Part shown: piece after piece, positions 1 to 7,402 of the stretch | How the letters are laid out: every line of letters begins with the position of its first letter | Position numbering within the stretch: the stretch's first letter is position 1 | Assembly: GCA_023229435.1 (NCBI GenBank) | Contig: JALNZF010000026.1 | Coordinates: 1-36,747, forward strand | Length of the DNA: 36,747 bases | Direction of reading: 5' to 3' | DNA from: Nitrospirota bacterium | GTDB taxonomy: Bacteria; Nitrospirota; UBA9217 | Notes under the pieces: model-generated | Databases searched by the model: none | Told to the model about the DNA's origin: nothing | The model's input: the letters and a program-made list of their open reading frames with translations, nothing else | Position numbers and translations under genes: made by a program

Positions 1-500
1 GCATGTTTCTCACAGAGCCAGGGAATATCTTTGACCTCGTACGGCAATCCACGCCGCTTCGCGATATCAGGCCCACCGTGAACGCTGATGCAGAACGCGT
101 CGTCCCAAGGCTCATTGATCCGCGCAAAGGCCACCTGCATGCTCGACAGGTCGGGAATGACCTCGAGCCGCTCCTTTCCGAACTCCTCAACCATCCTCCT
201 GCCGATGCCGAAGAAAAAGGGATCGCCCGAGGCGAGAAGAACGATAGACGGCATTGCGGATTGCGGATTGCGGATTGCGGATCGAGAAAACCAATCCCGG
301 ATAAACGAGATCGTCTCGGGCACTTTGCTTATGACCGTGATGCGTTCCTTGACCGTATCGTATTCCTCATACCGCTTGAAGACCTCAAGCAGCCGCGACG
401 AAGCGAGGAGCACGTCCGCCTTACTGACGAGCTCCCGCGCCTGTTTCCCGAGCGGCCGGTATCCGATCCCGATGAGATGCAGCTTATTCGCTTTCCGCAA
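1..500 (-). CDS. cbiE: Cobalt-precorrin-7 C5-methyltransferase, partial (runs off left edge)
   Basis: About 166 codons are visible, and the C-terminal part lies beyond position 1. The product reads LHLIGIGYRPL near its start, then LLASGDPFFFGIGRR and a SSMQVAFARINEPW segment ending in ISVHGG. These are typical of the CbiE tetrapyrrole methylase, which methylates C5 of cobalt-precorrin-7 with SAM. I chose a TTG start at 500 because AAGGAG lies six bases upstream of it. An in-frame ATG at 515 is the alternative, but it overlaps that ribosome site. The start lies inside the end of cbiD (stop at 484), so translation is probably coupled. A four-unit heptanucleotide array (253-280) encodes an in-frame SAIRNPQSA insert just before the SGDP motif. 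A fused or separate cbiT probably follows beyond the edge, but this is not visible. Confidence 0.9.
   Translation of the reverse strand, partial: MRKANKLHLIGIGYRPLGKQARELVSKADVLLASSRLLEVFKRYEEYDTVKERITVISKVPETISFIRDWFSRSAIRNPQSAMPSIVLLASGDPFFFGIGRRMVEEFGKERLEVIPDLSSMQVAFARINEPWDDAFCISVHGGPDIAKRRGLPYEVKDIPWLCEKH
253..280. repeat. Heptanucleotide array (ATTGCGG)x4 inside cbiE
   Basis: Four exact copies of ATTGCGG in phase, inside the cbiE reading frame. The reading frame stays open through the array. Confidence 0.95.
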
Positions 501-1725
501 CGAGCTCTCCTTCATAGGACACGAGATGGATCGAAACGGGCACGCCGCCCGTCTCCTTCACGCAGTAGCTCCGCGCCGCGGCACAGACCGCGTAAAGCGC
601 GGAGTTCGGATCAATAAGCCTCCCCTTCAAGGGGAGGTTGGGTGGGGATGGGTTGAAGGAGAGGGTGTCATTGGTAATGAATTCAAATATCTCCCTCGAC
701 GTATTGTACGATGCGTCTTTTGGCAGACCTATGCCGAGTCTGATCAAAAAATCCCTCGCTGCTTCCGCCTCCAGCGCCCCGTGGCGCACATGGGTCTGCG
801 GCGTGGCCATGGCGATCTTGATCATTTTGGCCCACTGGGCGCAGAGGTGTACTTTGCTGAATCCGTGTTTCGCCGCATCGCGCAGCGAAAATTCCGTGTA
901 ATCGCCCATCATGGCATAGGCCTCCACGGGCAGGCCGTACTTCCGCTGATGGGCTTTCTCCGACGTCCTGCCGGTGGATAGCACGACCTCGGTCAGACCG
1001 AGCGCCTTGGCCACATCAAAGGACGCGGTAATGGTCGCTGTCCAGGCCGCCTCGGAAAGGGGCCTCACGATGCCGGTGGTGCCGAGGATCGATATGCCGC
1101 CAACTATGCCAAGCCGATGATTCAGGGTCTTTTTCGCAAGTTTCTCCCCCTGCGGAACCGAAATGGTCACGATCACGTGCGGCTTCTTCACTCCGCACTC
1201 CTCCACCGCCTCCATCACAGCCTCCCGGATCATTTTCCTGGGCACCGGGTTGATCGCTGGCTCGCCAATAGGAATCGCGAGGCCCGGCTTGGTCACGGTC
1301 CCAACACCTTTGCCGCCTTTTATTATGATTTTGGAATCTTCACTCCGCACTCCACACTCCGAACTCCGCACTGATGCCACGATCTCCGCGCCGTTCGTGA
1401 TGTCCGGGTCATCGCCCGCGTCCTTGATCACGGAAGCGGTTGCAACCAGTTTGGAGTCGTGAGTTCGGAGTTCGGAGTGATGAACGTTAAACCGCACCCT
1501 GCTGCCGTCCGGAAATGGGATTTCTACACTTTGAAAGAAGACCACCCCCTCACCTCGTTCCTCTCCCTCGCTGGGGAGAGGATGAAAAACTCCCTCGCAC
1601 CTTGCGGGAGAGGGCTGGGGGGAGGGGTAATTCCGCAACAGCATCATCGCCGCCGCTTTTGCCGCTGCCGCCGCGCACGCGCCGGTAGTAAATCCGGACC
1701 GGAGTTTTTTACTTTTCGATTCCAC
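484..1725 (-). CDS. cbiD: Cobalt-precorrin-5B C1-methyltransferase CbiD
   Basis: 413 residues, longer than the usual 350-380. The N-terminus LRSGFTTGACAAAAAKAA is the CbiD signature, followed by GGKGVGTVTKPGL, GTTGIVRPLSEAA and a VLSTGRTSEK segment. CbiD methylates C1 during anaerobic corrin ring contraction. The start lies 17 bases inside the end of cobO. The extra length comes from four in-frame low-complexity inserts: residues 33-60 (PSPQPSPARCEG type, from a palindromic element), about 82-92 (HHSELRTHDSK), about 118-131 (SSECGVRSEDSK) and about 357-374 (NPSPPNLPLKG type). All four leave the recognisable catalytic segments intact, so the gene is probably functional. Confidence 0.95.
   Translation of the reverse strand: MESKSKKLRSGFTTGACAAAAAKAAAMMLLRNYPSPQPSPARCEGVFHPLPSEGEERGEGVVFFQSVEIPFPDGSRVRFNVHHSELRTHDSKLVATASVIKDAGDDPDITNGAEIVASVRSSECGVRSEDSKIIIKGGKGVGTVTKPGLAIPIGEPAINPVPRKMIREAVMEAVEECGVKKPHVIVTISVPQGEKLAKKTLNHRLGIVGGISILGTTGIVRPLSEAAWTATITASFDVAKALGLTEVVLSTGRTSEKAHQRKYGLPVEAYAMMGDYTEFSLRDAAKHGFSKVHLCAQWAKMIKIAMATPQTHVRHGALEAEAARDFLIRLGIGLPKDASYNTSREIFEFITNDTLSFNPSPPNLPLKGRLIDPNSALYAVCAAARSYCVKETGGVPVSIHLVSYEGELVAESE
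618..651. repeat. Palindromic mini-element inside cbiD (3' part)
   Basis: A near-perfect hairpin (CCTCCCC, loop, GGGGAGG at 619-637) followed by a GGTTGGGTGGGG tail. It is read in frame as a proline-rich insert in CbiD. The same kind of element occurs in cbiA (9631-9676). Confidence 0.8.
1341..1373. repeat. Heptanucleotide array inside cbiD
   Basis: Consecutive 7-mers CACTCCG, CACTCCA, CACTCCG, AACTCCG and a partial unit. Encodes SSECGVRSE in CbiD. Confidence 0.9.
1453..1479. repeat. Heptanucleotide array inside cbiD (second)
   Basis: Degenerate GGAGTCG-type unit followed by GAGTTCG repeats. Encodes HHSELRTHDSK in CbiD. Its unit is the reverse complement of that in the array at 1341, so the two arrays lie in opposite orientation only 80 bp apart. 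Confidence 0.85.
1545..1628. repeat. Palindromic mini-element inside cbiD (5' part)
   Basis: About 84 bp of nested inverted repeats (CCCCTCACC at one end, GGGGGGAGGGG at the other, with inner CTCTCCC/GGGGAGAG arms). It is read through in frame as residues 33-60 of CbiD. A similar element is intergenic at 30298-30381, which argues for a mobile or amplified unit. Confidence 0.8.
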
Positions 1726-2239
1726 GCCGCGCCTGCACTCCCTGTTTGCTGTAATGTTTGATCTCCCGCATCTCCGTCACCAGGTCCGCCGAATCCATGA
1801 CCTTCTGGTCCGCATAGCGCCCGGTGATCACCAGCTCGACGCCCTTGGGCTTTCCCTCGATCAGGTCGAGCAGGTCCCGCACCGTGATCAACCCGTAATG
1901 GGCAGCCACGTTCGCCTCGTCGAGAATCACCACGTCGTATTCTTTCGAAAGAAGAATGTTTTTGACTTCCTCGTATCCCGTCTGAGCAGCCTTGATATCA
2001 GCAGGAGACGGTTTTCGTTTCATGATGAGGCCTTTGCCGTACTGCTTAACCGTTATCCGGTCACTAAGCTCTTCGAGCAAGGCATGTTCGCTGCACTTCT
2101 TTTGTTTAATGAACTGAGCAATGAATACCTTAAGCCCTGCTCCGGCGGCCCTGACGGCGAGCCCCAATGCCGCCGTGGTCTTGCCCTTGCCGCTGCCGGT
2201 GTAGACCTGGACATACCCTCTACGCATAGTGGTACTCAT
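1709..2239 (-). CDS. cobO: Corrinoid adenosyltransferase (CobO/BtuR/CobA type)
   Basis: 176 residues, normal for the family. The N-terminal P-loop GSGKGKTTAALG, the Walker B-like VVILDEANVA and the ELVITGRYA segment identify an ATP:cob(I)alamin adenosyltransferase, which attaches the upper adenosyl ligand. The start ATG overlaps the end of the radical SAM gene by 20 bases, and its own end overlaps cbiD by 17 bases, so the three genes are translationally packed. A second in-frame ATG four codons later (MRRGYVQVY) could be the true start. Confidence 0.95.
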   Translation of the reverse strand: MSTTMRRGYVQVYTGSGKGKTTAALGLAVRAAGAGLKVFIAQFIKQKKCSEHALLEELSDRITVKQYGKGLIMKRKPSPADIKAAQTGYEEVKNILLSKEYDVVILDEANVAAHYGLITVRDLLDLIEGKPKGVELVITGRYADQKVMDSADLVTEMREIKHYSKQGVQARRGIEK

Positions 2240-3557
2240 ATTGCATCTGTTGCAGAGAGCCTTCCCTCAGGAGATACGGGACTTTATCTTCTGATATTAA
2301 TTTAAAGGCATATTTTATTATCTCTTTGTAAAACTCGCAAAACTCCGCCTTCCGGTACATATCACCCCGGGCGTACATCTCGGCAGGGCAAGGCGAACCG
2401 CATAGGTGTCTGAAGTCGCATGTGCTGCATTCGACGATCTTCTCTACGGTCCTCGTGCGGATTTCCTTGAAGGGCTTTGAATTCATCGCCTTTTCAATCG
2501 ATGTCTTGAAAATGTTTCCACCTGAGAATTTTTTGAAGCTGATAAACTCGCCGCAAGGAACCATGTCGCCGTTTGCGGTGATTGTAAGAAATGTTCTGCC
2601 TCCGCCGCAAGGAGAGATGTCACACATCATGCGCCTGGCGGCAGGCGATATTATCGATAGAATGACATTGGCAAAATTGCCCACAACGATCTGTCTGCCT
2701 GATCTTTTTGTCAGATCAATCGCCGTCTCAACAGCCCTTATTAATTCTTCCGCAAACTCCATTTCATCGGGCTTTTGTTTCAATGCCTGTTTTTGCGTCA
2801 CCCTTACAGGGTTTAAAAGTACGCAGGAGATTTTTTTCTTATGAAGAAATTTTACCTGCTCTGAGAGTTTACTGACATTGTATTTAGTGACAGTCGATAT
2901 TACATTCAACCCTTCATAACCTTTAAACCAGTCTAACGCCTGGACAGCTTTCTCAAAATTGCCTCCGCCTTTTGCCGTTACCCTTGAAAGATTGTTTGTA
3001 TGAGCATCAGGTGCGTCAAGTGATATACCAACGCCTACCCTGTAGTTTTTCATAAACTCCACGTCCCCTTTTTCGAGAAGGAGCGCATTTGTCTGAATTC
3101 CGAAAACGAATTTACCGCTGAATTTTTTTATGGAGTCAAACAGTATATCCTTCACCAACAGCGGTTCAGCGGCATGAAAGACGATTACAGGTTTTTTTCG
3201 TGATTCCTTGAAATATACCGCAATCTTTTCCAATACGGTATTGAGTTCCTTCCCTGTCATCTGGCCGCCCTGTTTTCTTATCGCGGCGGGGATGTAACAG
3301 TAGGTGCAGTTGGCATTACATCTGTCGGTAGGATCTATATATATGCAATTTAAGTCCGCATTAAATCTGAAATCATGAAGCTCTTTATCCAGATAGCTTC
3401 TTTTCTCTTTGTACAGTGTTATCAGGTCTTCCGGCATCAGGAAATCCCCATTATCTTTTTTCGGCACAAGTCCCCAGAATACGTTGTCGGCATCGAGCGC
3501 CAACTTCCAGTCAGTGTTAATATCAGAAAAAGAAAGACCTCTTTGAATTCCCTTCAT
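2220..3557 (-). CDS. cbpB: Radical SAM/SPASM peptide-modifying enzyme, CbpB-like
   Basis: 445 residues from the ATG at 3557, which has AAGGAG seven bases upstream. An ATG farther out at 3593 lies inside a strong hairpin and is rejected. The radical SAM cluster motif is CNANCTYC (C80, C84, C87, CX3CX2C). The C-terminal half carries a cysteine-rich SPASM-like region (CDISPCGGG, MVPCGEF, CSTCDFRHLCGSPC, a late CEFY) able to bind auxiliary Fe-S clusters, as in enzymes that modify ribosomal peptides. A 46-codon peptide gene lies immediately upstream. The pair matches the annotation families CbpA (precursor) and CbpB (enzyme) as I remember them; the exact family needs a profile search. By eye the gene is more AT-rich than its neighbours, which suggests separate acquisition. 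Its position between the cobalt ATPase and cobO implies a cobalt or corrinoid link. Confidence 0.8.
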   Translation of the reverse strand: MKGIQRGLSFSDINTDWKLALDADNVFWGLVPKKDNGDFLMPEDLITLYKEKRSYLDKELHDFRFNADLNCIYIDPTDRCNANCTYCYIPAAIRKQGGQMTGKELNTVLEKIAVYFKESRKKPVIVFHAAEPLLVKDILFDSIKKFSGKFVFGIQTNALLLEKGDVEFMKNYRVGVGISLDAPDAHTNNLSRVTAKGGGNFEKAVQALDWFKGYEGLNVISTVTKYNVSKLSEQVKFLHKKKISCVLLNPVRVTQKQALKQKPDEMEFAEELIRAVETAIDLTKRSGRQIVVGNFANVILSIISPAARRMMCDISPCGGGRTFLTITANGDMVPCGEFISFKKFSGGNIFKTSIEKAMNSKPFKEIRTRTVEKIVECSTCDFRHLCGSPCPAEMYARGDMYRKAEFCEFYKEIIKYAFKLISEDKVPYLLREGSLQQMQYEYHYA

Positions 3558-3588
3558 ATCCTTGCTCCTTTTTAATATTTTCAAAATA

Positions 3589-3623
3589 GGCAAAACAGCC
3601 TGGCGTTGCCAGGCTGTTTTGCC
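3589..3623 (-). terminator. Strong hairpin between peptide gene and its radical SAM enzyme
   Basis: A perfect 16-bp inverted repeat (3589-3604 with 3608-3623) with a 3-nt loop, between the stop of the 46-codon gene (3641) and the start of the enzyme gene (3557). On the minus strand it is followed by TATTTTG rather than a long U run. It may therefore be a partial terminator or an mRNA-stabilising structure that keeps peptide output above enzyme output. Confidence 0.7.
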
Positions 3624-3640
3624 CTTAAGGCAGCCTTATT

Positions 3641-3781
3641 TTATAACGGCATCTTCTTGTTCGGGACATCCCCATACATCACGAAATGGGTCAAACCGTT
3701 GGCTGTCTTTACGCATTTGAGGTGGTACGATATGACGTCGGCCTTTGTCTTCTTTTCAGCGCTGTTTTTGGTATTTTTCAA
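3641..3781 (-). CDS. cbpA: Short peptide precursor, CbpA-like
   Basis: A 46-codon gene with a TTG start at 3781, supported by AAAGGAGG ending about nine bases upstream. The product begins MKNTKNSAEKKTKADVISYH, continues LKCVKTANGLTHFVMYGD and ends VPNKKMPL. It is lysine-rich in the first 13 residues (leader-like), has a single cysteine (C23) and ends in a short conserved-looking core. It sits directly before a radical SAM/SPASM enzyme, as substrates of such enzymes do, and resembles the CbpA modified-peptide precursor family as I recall it. Substrate status is inferred from position. Possible roles are metal or corrinoid binding, or signalling; nothing in the sequence decides. Confidence 0.7.
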   Translation of the reverse strand: MKNTKNSAEKKTKADVISYHLKCVKTANGLTHFVMYGDVPNKKMPL

Positions 3782-3801
3782 ATTATTTCACCTCCTTTCA
3801 T

Positions 3802-4680
3802 TCACGACGTGAGAGTTTTCAATATTTCTCTTCTCGCCTCCCCGACGGTGAGCGGGATCTTCTCAAAAGGAACCCCGTCTTCGTTCTTGAGCCGGTAGAT
3901 CAGCTCGGCTATCTGAGGCAACCTGAGTTTCACCTGCGCCATCTCTTCAGGTGCTGTGAATACTTCAGCAGGCGAACCGCTGCGCACGATCCTCCCCTTG
4001 CTCAGGATGTAAAGACGGTCGAGGAAGAGCGGAACGAGGTCAACACTGTGGGTCGCCATGACCACGGTCACCCCCTGCTCTTTGTTCAGTTTTGTCAGCA
4101 GGTCCATCATTTTGTACTCGCCCATGGGGTCCAGGCCCGCGGTCGGCTCGTCGAGCAGCAGTATCTCATGCCCCATGGCCAGGAGCCCGGCGATGCAGAT
4201 GCGTTTCTTCTGGCCGAAGCTCAGGTGATGGATCGACTTTTTCGCGAAAGCGTCCATGTCCACGGCATGGAGCGCACCGGCCACACGGCGGGCAACCTCA
4301 TCCTTTTCAAAGCCCATGTTCAGAGGGCCGAAGGCAACATCTTCAAATACCGTTGGAGCAAAGAGCTGGTCGTCAGGGTTCTGGAACACGAGGCCGACCT
4401 TTTGATAGATCTGCTTTGGCGAGAGTTTTCGCACGTCCGCCCCATCAAGAAGGACCATGCCTTTGTACTCTTTCATCAGTCCGTCCATGACCTTGAGGAG
4501 GGTCGTCTTCCCGGAACCGTTCGATCCCAGGATGCCGACGAACTCCCCTTTCCGCACCTCGAGCGCAATGCCGCCAAGCGCCTGTGTCCCGTCGGCGTAA
4601 GCAAAGATATCGATGGCAACCGACAAGCGAACATCCGCGCTCTTCTGACCCCTGACCCCTGACCCCTGACCCCTTGTCAT
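3802..4680 (-). CDS. cbiO: Cobalt ECF transporter ATPase CbiO
   Basis: 292 residues from the ATG at 4680, whose ATGA overlaps the stop of cbiQ; an ATG nine bases farther out is the alternative. It carries Walker A GSNGSGKTT (about residues 52-60), a Q-loop VGLVFQNPDDQLFAPTV, signature LSFGQKKRI, Walker B EILLLDEPTAGLD and H-loop MATHSVD. The FQNPDDQLF motif is characteristic of ECF-type ATPases. It powers cobalt import with CbiQ and CbiM. A (CTGACCC)x4 array codes the first dozen residues (TRGQGSGVRGQKS), so the native N-terminus has been replaced or extended by repeat sequence. The next gene downstream is the peptide gene cbpA. Confidence 0.95.
   Translation of the reverse strand: MTRGQGSGVRGQKSADVRLSVAIDIFAYADGTQALGGIALEVRKGEFVGILGSNGSGKTTLLKVMDGLMKEYKGMVLLDGADVRKLSPKQIYQKVGLVFQNPDDQLFAPTVFEDVAFGPLNMGFEKDEVARRVAGALHAVDMDAFAKKSIHHLSFGQKKRICIAGLLAMGHEILLLDEPTAGLDPMGEYKMMDLLTKLNKEQGVTVVMATHSVDLVPLFLDRLYILSKGRIVRSGSPAEVFTAPEEMAQVKLRLPQIAELIYRLKNEDGVPFEKIPLTVGEARREILKTLTS
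4645..4672. repeat. Heptanucleotide array (CTGACCC)x4 at the cbiO N-terminus
   Basis: Four exact tandem units, ending eight bases before the cbiO start at 4680. Encodes an RGQGSGVRGQ stretch. Confidence 0.95.
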
Positions 4681-5429
4681 ATTTTCCATAACACACCCAT
4701 GGCCAGGAGCAAGAGCGCTGAAGCGAAGAGCTCCGATGATTTAAACGACTTGTGCATGCGCATCGGCATGGCGCCGTCATACCCCCGCTGGACCATGGCA
4801 ACGGTGGTGTTCTGGCTGTTGTCAAAGGCCCTGATCGTCAGGGACCCTGCCAGCGTACCGAACGAGTTCAAGCCCCGCCTGACGTTTGAATAGCCCAGCC
4901 GGTTTTTCTGCGCCTGATAGATGACCTGCGCATCCTCAAAAAGAACAAAGATATAGCGATAGGCGAACATCAATATCTCGATAAATCCCTTCGGGACCCT
5001 GAACCATGAAAGGCCCGCCATAAATTCAGTAAAGGGAGTTGAGAATCCCAGTACGGCAACGATGGATACAGCGCCGATGATCCTGGTCCCGATGAGCAGT
5101 CCTTCACGAAGACCATCCCGGTGACCCACGACCTCAGCGCCGAAGATGTTCAGGGAAAAGAGCGCATCCTGTCCGGAAAAGAAGAGTTTCAATAAAAGCA
5201 CGATGGCGGCAATGAACAGGGGCTCGGAAAATCTCAGAACAAGCGCGCGGAATGGTATCCGCATCCTGATGCAGAGGAAAAGACAAAAGAGCGTTATCAG
5301 CATCGGAAAGGCGAACCCCGTATAGCTCAATACCATCATAAGAACGGCCAGGGCTGCAAGGAGCTTTACTCTCGCATCAACTTTTGTGAGCAAATGCTCG
5401 TGCTTAACATATTCAGATAAAATGTGCAT
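4677..5429 (-). CDS. cbiQ: Cobalt ECF transporter T component CbiQ
   Basis: 250 residues, normal for CbiQ. Several hydrophobic segments lie in the first 130 residues and near the C-terminus. The coupling-helix region contains AMVQRGYDG, matching the conserved arginine-glycine motif by which the T component contacts the ATPase. It forms the membrane scaffold between CbiO and the cobalt-binding CbiM. It overlaps cbiO by ATGA; 77 bases separate it from the cbiN-like gene, and no separate promoter is evident there. Confidence 0.93.
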   Translation of the reverse strand: MHILSEYVKHEHLLTKVDARVKLLAALAVLMMVLSYTGFAFPMLITLFCLFLCIRMRIPFRALVLRFSEPLFIAAIVLLLKLFFSGQDALFSLNIFGAEVVGHRDGLREGLLIGTRIIGAVSIVAVLGFSTPFTEFMAGLSWFRVPKGFIEILMFAYRYIFVLFEDAQVIYQAQKNRLGYSNVRRGLNSFGTLAGSLTIRAFDNSQNTTVAMVQRGYDGAMPMRMHKSFKSSELFASALLLLAMGVLWKI

Positions 5430-5506
5430 TCAGTTTTCCTTGCAAGGTGGTGGATGCGCGAGCTGCCGGGAAAAGCAGGCCGTGCATCTACCGGATCGTC
5501 AGGCTG

Positions 5507-5833
5507 TTATTTTTTTTCTCTTGTGGTTGCCGGCGCTTTTTCATTCATCAGTATCCGCCAGGAGTATCCCGCAACGAATCCCCCTACCGTTCCCGCAAGG
5601 AGAAATACGAACAGCAGGAGATCGCCCTGGTCCGTATTGATCAACGGCTCGTGCGCCTCCCTGCCGTGTTCTTTGGCGTATTTTTCGACGACCGATTCGT
5701 CGACACCCGGCCATTTTTCCGCTGCGCTTACGGGAGATACGTAACAGACGATACTCATCAACACAATAATAGCCGGGCATAACAACTGCCTGATTTTAAC
5801 TCCGCAATCCGCAATCCGCCTTCCGCATTTCAT
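5507..5833 (-). CDS. cbiN: Small cobalt-transporter membrane subunit, CbiN-like
   Basis: 108 residues with two hydrophobic segments: one at about 17-37 ending in a signal-like VSAA, and one at about 70-92 (LLLFVFLLAGTVGGFVAG). A polar, probably periplasmic loop of about 33 residues lies between them. This topology and the place between cbiM and cbiQ match CbiN, the accessory subunit needed for cobalt uptake with CbiM. The sequence is not a close match to the enterobacterial CbiN that I remember, so the assignment rests on position and topology. The start overlaps the cbiM stop as ATGA. Residues 2-12 (KCGRRIADCGV) are encoded by a heptanucleotide array. Confidence 0.7.
   Translation of the reverse strand: MKCGRRIADCGVKIRQLLCPAIIVLMSIVCYVSPVSAAEKWPGVDESVVEKYAKEHGREAHEPLINTDQGDLLLFVFLLAGTVGGFVAGYSWRILMNEKAPATTREKK
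5802..5829. repeat. Heptanucleotide array at the cbiN N-terminus
   Basis: Units CCGCAAT, CCGCAAT, CCGCCTT, CCGCATT directly after the cbiN start codon. It is the reverse complement of the ATTGCGG type found in cbiE. Confidence 0.9.
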
Positions 5834-6609
5834 GCCCCCACCTCCTCTGCCTTGATGACCCTCATCTTTACAAGCAAATCAGGCCTCTTCTTATAGAGAA
5901 GAACGACCATTCCCGCCGTCATTGCCCCTTCAAGGATCCCCAAGGGAAGTTGTGTGGGAATGAAGGCGATGAGGATCTTCCAGAAAAGCGGCAGGAATGG
6001 CGAGTCCCCCCGTATGCCCGAGGCAAGCTCGACCGAGGTAGTGAGATACGTTGCCCAGTCGGCGAACAGCCCAGCCATGAAGCCCGCAACCGCCATATTG
6101 ATCTTTACCGAGCGCAGTGTGCGGAACGTCAGATAGCCGGCAAATGATCCCATGACTCCCATGGAAACGACGTTCGCGCCGAGCGTGCTCAGGCCCCCGT
6201 GCGCCAGAAAAAGCGCCTGGATCAGAAGCGCCGCAGCCGCAACGAGCGTGCTGACGCCGGGGCCGAGCAGTATCCCCGAAATGCCCGTTCCTGCCGGATG
6301 CGAACAGGTGCCCGCCGTAGGCACCGGCACGGGCATGCACGAGATGATGAACACCACCGCCGCCATGAGGCCGACGAGGGGCTTGAATGACAGATCCGCC
6401 TCTGACATCTTCCTCAGCCTGTATAACCCATATCCGGCAAACGGCACGGCAACGACAAACCAGAAGGCCGCCCAGTTAAAGGGGAGGATGCCTTCGGAAA
6501 TGTGCATGGCATGCGCGTCCTGAACAGTAACCAGGAGACAGTATACGGTAAATAGAAAAAGAATAAATCTATACTTTTGAATTTTGAATTTTGAATTTTG
6601 AATTCTCAT
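5830..6609 (-). CDS. cbiM: Cobalt ECF transporter substrate-binding component CbiM
   Basis: 259 residues. A cleavable signal-like N-terminus ends in AHA, followed by MHISEGILP (M35, H36), the conserved mature N-terminus whose Met-His coordinates Co(II) in CbiM/NikM. Further family motifs are SCMPVPVPTAGTCSHPAGTG, AHGGLSTLGANVVSMG and the FIPTQLPLGILEGAMTAG segment. Six or seven membrane segments are expected. A (TTTTGAA)x4 array encodes IQNSKFKIQK right after the start, making the n-region of the signal peptide unusually long. It is the second gene of the riboswitch-controlled unit, 10 bases after the outer-membrane barrel gene. Confidence 0.95.
   Translation of the reverse strand: MRIQNSKFKIQKYRFILFLFTVYCLLVTVQDAHAMHISEGILPFNWAAFWFVVAVPFAGYGLYRLRKMSEADLSFKPLVGLMAAVVFIISCMPVPVPTAGTCSHPAGTGISGILLGPGVSTLVAAAALLIQALFLAHGGLSTLGANVVSMGVMGSFAGYLTFRTLRSVKINMAVAGFMAGLFADWATYLTTSVELASGIRGDSPFLPLFWKILIAFIPTQLPLGILEGAMTAGMVVLLYKKRPDLLVKMRVIKAEEVGA
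6575..6602. repeat. Heptanucleotide array (TTTTGAA)x4 at the cbiM N-terminus
   Basis: Four exact tandem units beginning seven bases inside the cbiM start. They encode part of the signal-peptide n-region. Confidence 0.95.
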
Positions 6610-6619
6610 TTTCCCCTCC

Positions 6620-7375
6620 TCAAAATCTCAGCGCTGCTCCCGCAAGGATCGAATAATCCGTCTCAGGCTTGTTAAGCCCCCCTTTGACGCCGAAATCCAC
6701 ATCGAGACCCTCAGACAGGGAATAGATTAAGCCGCCCAGGATAAACGCGGGATGGGTGCTTGAAGTCCTGTCGGAATTTCTCTCTATGCCGATATTGGCA
6801 ACTGCTTTAAGGTCTTTAACAAGCTCTCTCTCCGATGCCAGGGATGCATGCCAGACCTCCTCTCGTTCATCAACCTTGTTTTCATTTCTTCCGTATCCGA
6901 GATTGAGGTGGAATACCCAGGGTTCGAGCTCCTTTGTGGTGATGAAAAACAGGCCGTACGTCGCCTTCCCGGCGCCCAGGCCCTTTGCCTCATCGCCCGT
7001 CGGCAGGGTGAGGCCGGGTTTCAAGGCAAAACTCAGACCGTCTTTTTCGTAGAATCGCCACTTTAGTTCAAGGGAAGTGTCCGAGAGCCCCTTCTCTCCG
7101 GTCGCGGTTCCCGGAGCCTTTACCCTTATATACCGGCAGGGAATGCCAAGAACAACGTCCACGTTGTCTCCTATTCCAAAGGACAACATTGTCGCTATTT
7201 CAATGGCATCCTCTGTTACACCGTCTTCATCTTCATGGGCATACTCGCCATTGACTTCGAGTTGAAGCTTTCCTTTGCCCTGCGTGCCTGCGTCGTCCGT
7301 AATGAGCGGATGAGACGCAAAAACCATGCATGGCCACAACAATACCAAGACCATCGTGCTGACACTTCCGGACAT
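6620..7375 (-). CDS. Outer-membrane beta-barrel of the MetA/transporter type, in a cobalt operon
   Basis: 251 residues with an N-terminal signal peptide (VLVLLWPCMVFA) and a mature start SHPLITDDAGTQGKGKLQLE. Alternating polar/hydrophobic strands follow and the C-terminus is AALRF with a terminal aromatic, as in outer-membrane barrels. The body (LKWRFYEKDGLSFALKPG, LTLPTGDEAKGLG) matches the broad family annotated as phenol-degradation MetA-like or transporter barrels. A paralogue lies at 24736-25515. It is the first gene after a cobalamin riboswitch and directly precedes cbiM. I infer that it brings cobalt (or a corrinoid) across the outer membrane, though it is not a TonB-dependent BtuB. 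AAGGAG lies nine bases before the ATG. Confidence 0.75.
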   Translation of the reverse strand: MSGSVSTMVLVLLWPCMVFASHPLITDDAGTQGKGKLQLEVNGEYAHEDEDGVTEDAIEIATMLSFGIGDNVDVVLGIPCRYIRVKAPGTATGEKGLSDTSLELKWRFYEKDGLSFALKPGLTLPTGDEAKGLGAGKATYGLFFITTKELEPWVFHLNLGYGRNENKVDEREEVWHASLASERELVKDLKAVANIGIERNSDRTSSTHPAFILGGLIYSLSEGLDVDFGVKGGLNKPETDYSILAGAALRF

Positions 7376-7402
7376 ATGTCATTCTCCTTCCATAGAGGTT
7401 GT

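Noticed and set aside
2220..3593. Upstream ATG at 3593 for the radical SAM gene
   Set aside because: It falls inside the perfect hairpin and has no ribosome site. The ATG at 3557 has AAGGAG at good spacing.
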